DNA of 64,000 nt from NCBI GenBank assembly GCA_945903635.1, contig CAMDOT010000003.1, positions 1-64,000 of the forward strand, given 5' to 3'. Shown one piece after another: positions 59,115 to 64,000 of the stretch (positions within the stretch are counted from its first letter, which is position 1; each line of letters begins with the position of its first letter). The notes beneath the pieces were generated by a model that was not told the DNA's origin, ran no database searches, and was given only the letters and a program-made list of their open reading frames with translations. A program made the position numbers and the translations under genes. Origin of the DNA: Rhizobium sp. Q54. Its GTDB lineage: Bacteria; Pseudomonadota; Alphaproteobacteria; Reyranellales; Reyranellaceae.

Positions 59115-60092
59115 CTACGACAGCTTGATGCCCTTTTCAGCGAAGAACTTCGCGGCACCGGGATGGAACGGCACCGAGGAGTTGGCCTGCTTCTGGTTCT
59201 CCGGCGTCATGTCCGTCACTGCCTTGTGGGTCGCAAGCAGGTCGGGATAGGCATCCCATAGCGTCTTGATGATCGTGTAGGCCTGTTCGTCCTTCATGGT
59301 GGCCGGCACGATCAGGATGTTCCAGATGGCGATCACCGGGACGGACGCATCCTGGTTCGGATAGGACTTGGCCTTGATCTCGCTGGCCGCGAACACCGGG
59401 CCATACTTCTTGTTGAGCGCCGGCACCAGTTCGGCCGTCGGGATGAGCTTGATCTTGACGCCCTGGGACGCGGCGAGATCGGTGATTGCCGCCACCGGCG
59501 GACCACCGTTGAAGAAGTAGCCGTCGAGCTTGCCGTCCTTCATGGCATTGGTGCTTTCGGCCGGCGCCAGGCGCTCGCGCTTGATGTCGGAGAGTTTCAG
59601 ACCGAGTTCGTCGATGATGCGCAGCGCCATCACCTCCGAGCCGCTGACCGGCGCGCTGGTCGAGATGCGCTTGCCCTTGATATCGGAGAGCTTGTTGATG
59701 CCGGTGCCCTCCATGGTCACGAAATGCACCAGGTTGGGGTAGACGACGCAAAGCGTGCGCGACTCGACGGGCTTGCCGACGAACTTGTCGAGGCCCTTGA
59801 TGGCGTCATAGGCGGTGTCGCACTGGGTGAGCGCCATCTCCGCCTTGCCGTCGCGGATCATGTGCATGTTGGCGACCGACCCGGCGGTCGCCTCGGCGGT
59901 GACCGCCCAGCCCGGCACCTTCTTGCTGAGGATATTGGCCATCGCGCCGCCCAGCGGATAGTAGACGCCGCCGGTCGTGCCGGTGACGATCGAGAATTGC
60001 TGCGCCTGCGCCGAGGCGGGACCGGCGAACGCCCCCGTGAGACCGAGCGCGCCGGCCGTGCTGCCGGCCGCGATAAACTGGCGTCTTTTCAT
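59115..60092 (-). CDS. TAXI family TRAP transporter solute-binding protein
   Basis: Encodes 325 residues. A Tat-like leader (MKRRQFIAAGSTAGALGLTGAFAGPASAQ) is followed by the TAXI domain (SIVTGTTGGVYYPLGGAMANILSKKVPG). It delivers a small carboxylate to the fused permease encoded next. GGAGGAAA is 6 nt before the start. The longer frame upstream is not like the family. Confidence 0.95.
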   Translation of the reverse strand: MKRRQFIAAGSTAGALGLTGAFAGPASAQAQQFSIVTGTTGGVYYPLGGAMANILSKKVPGWAVTAEATAGSVANMHMIRDGKAEMALTQCDTAYDAIKGLDKFVGKPVESRTLCVVYPNLVHFVTMEGTGINKLSDIKGKRISTSAPVSGSEVMALRIIDELGLKLSDIKRERLAPAESTNAMKDGKLDGYFFNGGPPVAAITDLAASQGVKIKLIPTAELVPALNKKYGPVFAASEIKAKSYPNQDASVPVIAIWNILIVPATMKDEQAYTIIKTLWDAYPDLLATHKAVTDMTPENQKQANSSVPFHPGAAKFFAEKGIKLS

Positions 60093-60249
60093 GTAGATTT
60101 CCTCCAACGAACGCATCCGGTCTTGCCGGGGGTCGGGGAAGAAACCATGACGCCTGCGACCAAGCAACAGTCGCTCTGCAATCTGCGCCCAAAGGGAACC
60201 GACCTGCAGAAGAGTCCGGACAACTTCTGACGATCGTTGTCCGTATTTG

Positions 60250-60723
60250 TCATGAACTGTTCGCCCCTAAGCCGCGTTCCCAGAGCGCACGCTCGGCGGC
60301 ACGACGCCGGACGAGACCGGGGAGTTTGCGGGCTCCTGCAAATACCCAGCGGTCGAACTGCGGTCCGGCATCGGCGAGGCGCCCGCCGTTGACCAGGCGC
60401 CGCAGTGTCGAGGCGGAAAGCGCGCCCTCGCCGAGGTTGAAAGTGAAGCTCACCAGGGCATCGAAGCAAAGCCCGCCGAGCGGTACATCGATCAGACGGC
60501 ACACGGCCCCTTCGTAGCGCGGAAGATCGCCGCGCAGCAGCGCCTCGCCCTCTTCCTGTGAGAGCGGCATTTCGAATCGCTCACCGTCCAGGACGACATG
60601 TCCGTAGCCCACGGTCGGAAAGCCCGCAGGACAGACATAGGGCGTGGGGGAGAAGCCCTCGAAAGCCCTGATCAGGGAGAGCCCGGCCCCTCCCGTCGCC
60701 CGCGGGCTGCCTTTGGGGCTCAT
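60250..60723 (-). CDS. Phage lysozyme (glycoside hydrolase family 24)
   Basis: Encodes 157 residues. The muramidase core is RAFEGFSPTPYVCPAGFPTVGYGH: E22 is the catalytic acid, C31 stands where other members have Asp, and T37 precedes GYGH. Such CPAG forms occur among phage endolysins. It degrades peptidoglycan at the end of lytic growth. The start at 60723 overlaps the holin stop by 4 nt. Confidence 0.92.
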   Translation of the reverse strand: MSPKGSPRATGGAGLSLIRAFEGFSPTPYVCPAGFPTVGYGHVVLDGERFEMPLSQEEGEALLRGDLPRYEGAVCRLIDVPLGGLCFDALVSFTFNLGEGALSASTLRRLVNGGRLADAGPQFDRWVFAGARKLPGLVRRRAAERALWERGLGANSS

Positions 60724-61190
60724 CCACGCCCCCGTTCCTTGTTGAAGGTGCGATTGCCGAACCAGAAGGTCACGATGGCGGCCCAAACGGCCCAATCCTC
60801 CTCACCCCACATCGACATAATGGCCGATGCGGTGCCGTCGCCGTTCGTTTGCAGCAACACGAACTGCGCAACCTTGACCGCGGCGTAGAGACCGAAGAAG
60901 CAAAGCGTCAGGAACGGTCGCACGACGGCGTTGAAGCCGTCGACCCAGGCGATACCTGAAGGTCTCAGGGCCGCAGAGAAGGCCGCGAGTTCACTCGCAA
61001 CGTCGGCACTGGCGTTGATCTCCTGCATCTTGGCGGCGTGGCCAGCCTCCATCGCGCGCATCTGGAACTCGCCCTGTACCCGGAGCATTTCGATTTCCTG
61101 GGCGTGGTTTTGCTTCTGCTCGAAGAAGCCGATCAGCCGGGGCGCGAGCGATCCCAACAGGCCGACGATGGAGCCGAAGAGTGCAATCAC
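60720..61190 (-). CDS. Three-helix holin of the GTA/phage type
   Basis: Encodes 156 residues. An N-terminal hydrophobic helix (about 3-22), a coiled-coil-like hydrophilic middle (FEQKQNHAQEIEMLRVQGEFQMRAMEAGHAAKMQ) and two hydrophobic segments near the C-terminus (about 93-113 and 132-146). This is the layout of the 3TM holin family found in gene transfer agents and prophages. It opens the membrane for the lysozyme encoded next. Confidence 0.85.
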   Translation of the reverse strand: MIALFGSIVGLLGSLAPRLIGFFEQKQNHAQEIEMLRVQGEFQMRAMEAGHAAKMQEINASADVASELAAFSAALRPSGIAWVDGFNAVVRPFLTLCFFGLYAAVKVAQFVLLQTNGDGTASAIMSMWGEEDWAVWAAIVTFWFGNRTFNKERGRG

Positions 61191-61209
61191 GAAGGATCTC
61201 CTTTCACTT

Positions 61210-61479
61210 CTACAATTTGAATTTGGTCGACGCGAAGAACACGAGGGCGCCGATCACGACCAGGGCGATGCCCTGGCCGATCTGTTTCAGCGCGCCGTTG
61301 CGTACGACGCGGTACATGGCGAAGAGATCGCGCAGGCCCCGGACGTGATCGGCGGCCTGGGCGTCGTCGAGGCCGACCGAGGCCAGTGCTCTCCTCGCAC
61401 CTCGCTCGGCCGCGTCCTCGAGCATTGCCTCGAGCGCGAGGCGTGGCATCGAGACCAGCGAGTGGTCGTAGTCGCTCAT
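61210..61479 (-). CDS. DUF6127 family phage protein
   Basis: Encodes 89 residues. MPRLALEAMLEDAAERGARRALASVGLDD and one C-terminal hydrophobic helix (about 68-85) match DUF6127, a small protein of prophage tail/lysis regions. AGGAGG lies 4 nt upstream of the start. It sits 19 nt before the holin gene. Function unknown. Confidence 0.83.
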   Translation of the reverse strand: MSDYDHSLVSMPRLALEAMLEDAAERGARRALASVGLDDAQAADHVRGLRDLFAMYRVVRNGALKQIGQGIALVVIGALVFFASTKFKL

Positions 61480-61583
61480 GGTGCCTCCTGATTGCATGGC
61501 TGTGACGGCTTGGGTGCGCGCGACTTCCGCTGGTTCTCTCCCAGCTCGGCGAGGCGTGCGTCCTCGAGCGCGTTGCGGCCGAT

Positions 61584-61820
61584 CTATGCGTCTTCGGGCA
61601 GCTCAATGGCCGCCGGGAAGTCTGGATCCGTGAGGTCCATCGTCGGCAACATGCCGAGATAGTCCCAAAACGCCTCGTGCATCGGGTCCGACAGGACCAG
61701 CACGTTCAGGATGAACACCGGGTTCGGATTGGCCCCGCCACCCTGTCGCTCGACGGGCTGCAGGGACGGGCCGCGAACGTGATCGGCATTCTCGGTGGCC
61801 AGGATAATGAAGGTTGCCAT
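61584..61820 (-). CDS. Small phage tail-region protein ending at an in-frame amber codon
   Basis: Encodes 78 residues (MATFIILATENADHVRGP...). The TAG at 61584-61586 is followed in the same frame by 35 more codons (61583-61479), 27 of them with G or C at the third position, ending with a stop that overlaps the next start as ATGA. It may therefore be a broken or read-through version of a 114-residue gene. It begins on the stop codon of the gene before it (TAATG). Function unknown. Confidence 0.75.
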   Translation of the reverse strand: MATFIILATENADHVRGPSLQPVERQGGGANPNPVFILNVLVLSDPMHEAFWDYLGMLPTMDLTDPDFPAAIELPEDA

Positions 61821-62674
61821 TAGACTGCCGCCCCAATCGACGTGAGGCACGCCTGCACGGCCGTCCAGAACGTCGCGTGCATCGCGTCAGACTGGAAGGC
61901 AGCCCCCACGTAGGAGAAAGCGCACTCGCCCGAATAGAAGCCAGCCGCGGTGGCCGAGGAGTTGAATGCCCCCTCGTAGACCTCGAACGTCACCAGCGAC
62001 GTAGATGTGCTGGCTGGGGAAGCAGTGTCGACCAACACGCCGTCAATGTAGGTCTTGACCGTGGGGCCCGCGCCGAAACGCTCCACCGATGTCAGCCGGC
62101 GTGTCGTGACAATGGCGGGGGTTCCGACCAACGTGCAGTTCAGGGAGTAAACAGTCGAGTTGGCGGCACCGCTCGCTCCACGTGGGCGCAGGGTGAAATT
62201 CTGCGATGTGTTGGTCCGCGAGCCGAGGGCGGCAGAACTCGCGGGATTTGCTATGTCGGTGCGGAGGTACAACCCGAGGTGGGGGTCGCTGCCCGTCATA
62301 GCACCAGCATGGCTGCTCGGGATGAACCCTGTCGCCAGGTAGTTCGTCGCCGCGTCGTAGGTGTAGCCCCGGTTCACGGTAAACAGCGGGGAGTTCACTG
62401 GCGTTGCGAGGCGCCGCTGCTTGATCGACGTGAGGGCCTGGGGAGCGTTCTCTCCGGCCCGAATCGAGAAGTCGTCAATCAGAGCGTAGGCACCGCATGC
62501 CTCCAGGTCGAATACGAGTTGGTCGACGATGATGCGCCGCGCGAGAGAGACTGTCCCGCCGTTGGCGATGACAGCTGCCTCCCAAGCCAGAACGCGGGAG
62601 TCGTAGGCGCGCCCCCCATTGTCGCCCGCCGCGAAGGGGCTCCCGAATACGCCATGGAAGACATTGTTGCTCAT
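61820..62674 (-). CDS. Phage tail or fibre-like protein
   Basis: Encodes 284 residues. Rich in Ser, Thr and Gly with beta-like repeats (TVKTYIDGVLVDTASPASTSTSLVTFEVYEGAF), the style of a tail fibre or concanavalin-like sheet domain. No family named with confidence. It lies between other tail-region genes on the same strand with 1-nt and 7-nt junctions. Confidence 0.7.
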   Translation of the reverse strand: MSNNVFHGVFGSPFAAGDNGGRAYDSRVLAWEAAVIANGGTVSLARRIIVDQLVFDLEACGAYALIDDFSIRAGENAPQALTSIKQRRLATPVNSPLFTVNRGYTYDAATNYLATGFIPSSHAGAMTGSDPHLGLYLRTDIANPASSAALGSRTNTSQNFTLRPRGASGAANSTVYSLNCTLVGTPAIVTTRRLTSVERFGAGPTVKTYIDGVLVDTASPASTSTSLVTFEVYEGAFNSSATAAGFYSGECAFSYVGAAFQSDAMHATFWTAVQACLTSIGAAV

Positions 62675-62681
62675 GGTTCAC

Positions 62682-63020
62682 CTACTGACTGACGGAGAGA
62701 TTGAAGGTGCCGCTGGTGTAGGCCGAGCAACGGACCCGGACCTCCCACCAACCGGCGAGGCGGCCCACCTTCGGAAAGTCGGCCAGGTTCGACGAACTGA
62801 AAATCACTCGCGTTGCGACGACCGAGTCGTCTCCGCGAACCCGCCGCGTTTCGACGACGAACGTGCCGGCGGCACCACCCAGATCTTCGACATCGCAAGT
62901 GAAGACGTGTTCGCCGAGGCTGTTCAGCGGCATCCAAGGCGTCTGCCCGACGCCCGAAAGTGACCCCGACTCCACCAGGTTGGGCGTGGAGCCATCTCTT
63001 TTCTCGATTAACGCTGCCAT
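62682..63020 (-). CDS. Small phage structural-like protein
   Basis: Encodes 112 residues. Beta-rich with a conserved-looking start MAALIEKRDGSTPNLVESGS; the middle has FTCDVEDLGGAAGTFVVETRRV. Probably a tail or decoration subunit by context, 7 nt upstream of the fibre-like gene. AAAGGAGAAAG lies before its start. No family recognised. Confidence 0.65.
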   Translation of the reverse strand: MAALIEKRDGSTPNLVESGSLSGVGQTPWMPLNSLGEHVFTCDVEDLGGAAGTFVVETRRVRGDDSVVATRVIFSSSNLADFPKVGRLAGWWEVRVRCSAYTSGTFNLSVSQ

Positions 63021-63287
63021 AATCTTTCTCCTTTGCTTTTATGATTTCGGGGCGTTGGCTACACGCCTCAACCCGAGCACTATTCATCTTTGGAAGATTC
63101 GTAGACCCGTTTGGATGACGACGCGCATTTGGTCAGCTGCCCCTCGTCATCGATTTTCATGCGCTCTTCGAAGCGTACAAAAGGTCAAAGTTGTGCGTTC
63201 TATTCGTAAGGTGTCGACTGACGATTGAAGCCCGTGCCATGTTGCTTTAACCACTCAGCTACTGAATGCGGGGGAAGGACTGTTCTG

Positions 63288-64000
63288 ATGAGTGCTCTGG
63301 ACCGCTTCCAGGAGAAATGGCGAGAAGTGCCCGGCGGTGACGACGTCGATCACCGCGTGTTCTCCGATGATTTGCTTAGCCTTCCTGATGAGGAGTTCCT
63401 TGCACGATGGAACTCTATCTCAGCGCGGCGCGCTGCCGGTGTGGTTGGACGAATGGAACCGCTCTACCGTGACTTCTTCCGTGATCGACGAGTGCTGGAA
63501 CTCGGCGGAGGGCTCGGCTTTGACGGCTTAAGATTTGCAGCGCAGGGCGCGTACTGGACTTTTGCAGATATCGTTCCAAGCAACCTCAATGTCATTCGTC
63601 GAATCGCTGCTCTCAAAGGCATTACCGTCGAATGCCATCTGATAGGTGAGGATTTGTCCTTCGAGGCGTTGCGGCCCGACTACGACGCAATCGTTGTCAT
63701 CGGTTCTATTCACCACGTTCCCTTTGATACTGCCCGCAGTGAGGCACTAAACGCCCTTAGTAGGTTAAAGGTCGGCGGGCGATGGATCGAATTGGTCTAC
63801 CCAAGAGAGCGCTGGCTCCGCGAGGGATCAATGCCATTCGATAGTTGGGGCACCAGGACTGACGGTGAGCGAACCCCCTGGGTCGAATGGCATGACGTCG
63901 AGAAAGTTCGCCGCCGCCTCTACCCGGCCATCCTCACGACCGTGCTGGATTTCGAGCTAGCCTCAAATAGTCATCGATGGCTCGATTTGAGGTATGCCGG
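63288..64000 (+). CDS. Class I SAM-dependent methyltransferase, partial
   Basis: The frame is open from ATG 63288 to the right edge (237 codons, no stop). Motif I is VLELGGGLGFDGLRFA; acidic FADIVPSN follows and YDAIVVIGSIHHVPF is motif IV-like. One sampled 60-base line has 29 G+C, lower than in core genes, which suggests recent transfer. It is divergent from the phage genes after a 267-nt gap with no supported gene. GGGGGAAGG is upstream. The end lies outside the window. Confidence 0.8.
   Translation, partial: MSALDRFQEKWREVPGGDDVDHRVFSDDLLSLPDEEFLARWNSISARRAAGVVGRMEPLYRDFFRDRRVLELGGGLGFDGLRFAAQGAYWTFADIVPSNLNVIRRIAALKGITVECHLIGEDLSFEALRPDYDAIVVIGSIHHVPFDTARSEALNALSRLKVGGRWIELVYPRERWLREGSMPFDSWGTRTDGERTPWVEWHDVEKVRRRLYPAILTTVLDFELASNSHRWLDLRYA

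Noticed and set aside
63195-63280. A possible tRNA on the minus strand, with a D-arm-like GCTGAGTGGTTAAAGC
   Set aside because: Only the D-arm and a TTCAATC T-loop-like string fit; acceptor, anticodon and T stems do not pair, so a functional tRNA is not supported.

Overview
The window is a chromosomal segment of a high-GC alphaproteobacterium. The evidence is the cta (aa3 cytochrome oxidase) operon order with ctaB, a tiny ORF, ctaG and ctaE; the carA/carB/greA ... yqeY-dnaG-rpoD core block; an alpha-type RpoD; and many tripartite-tricarboxylate, TRAP-TAXI and CaiB/acyl-CoA genes typical of Rhodospirillales-like soil or freshwater lineages. A Reyranella-like organism is a guess only; no rRNA is present to decide.

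Layout. 1-10951 (minus strand) is one long transcription block: ctaC-ctaD-ctaB-small ORF-ctaG-ctaE, a terminator-like hairpin, then DUF983-surf1-M32 carboxypeptidase-DUF1272-thrC-M16 peptidase, with several 4-nt ATGA overlaps. 11275-13579 holds a periplasmic cyclophilin and an NTF2-like/MDR reductase pair. 13681-17014 is the ATP-grasp / alpha-E / transglutaminase-like cluster. 17244-21931 holds aspartate aminotransferase, an EF-G-like GTPase paralogue lacking the catalytic His, an exported single-Cys protein and a DUF962 protein. 21999-27420 holds msrP and a likely acyl-CoA catabolic run (TctC-type binding protein, enoyl-CoA hydratase, a GIY-YIG-like protein, acyl-CoA dehydrogenase, CoA transferase). 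27424-32797 holds a DUF6492 protein, LysR, trxB, an Lrp regulator, an NTF2-like protein, a YciB-type membrane protein and greA.

32924-43743 is the core block carB, a lower-GC inserted gene, carA, yqeY, dnaG, rpoD and a hemolysin III family gene. 43803-48826 holds two paralogous membrane-anchored repeat proteins flanking a divergent GST/MarR pair with paired palindromic operators, then small unknowns, a DUF4239 protein and a CYTH-domain protein. 49313-51631 is a two-gene cassette: a phage ejection-protein-like polypeptide with a C-terminal polymorphic-toxin-like domain, followed by a DUF4279 protein that could be its immunity partner. 51805-60092 holds two amidohydrolases, tRNA-Thr(GGT), a lipoprotein, a family-5 binding protein and a TRAP-TAXI uptake system. 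60250-63020 is a prophage (or GTA-like) tail and lysis module on the minus strand, with an in-frame amber codon in one gene. The window ends inside a lower-GC methyltransferase gene.

The most interesting points are the ejection-protein/toxin fusion with its putative immunity gene, the foreign-looking gene wedged between carA and carB with overlaps on one side, the transglutaminase-like protein lacking its expected cysteine, a palindromic repeat that supplies both the tail of one protein and the ribosome binding site of the next, and the twin membrane-anchored repeat proteins. All functional statements are by eye from the sequence and knowledge of the families; no database search was run.
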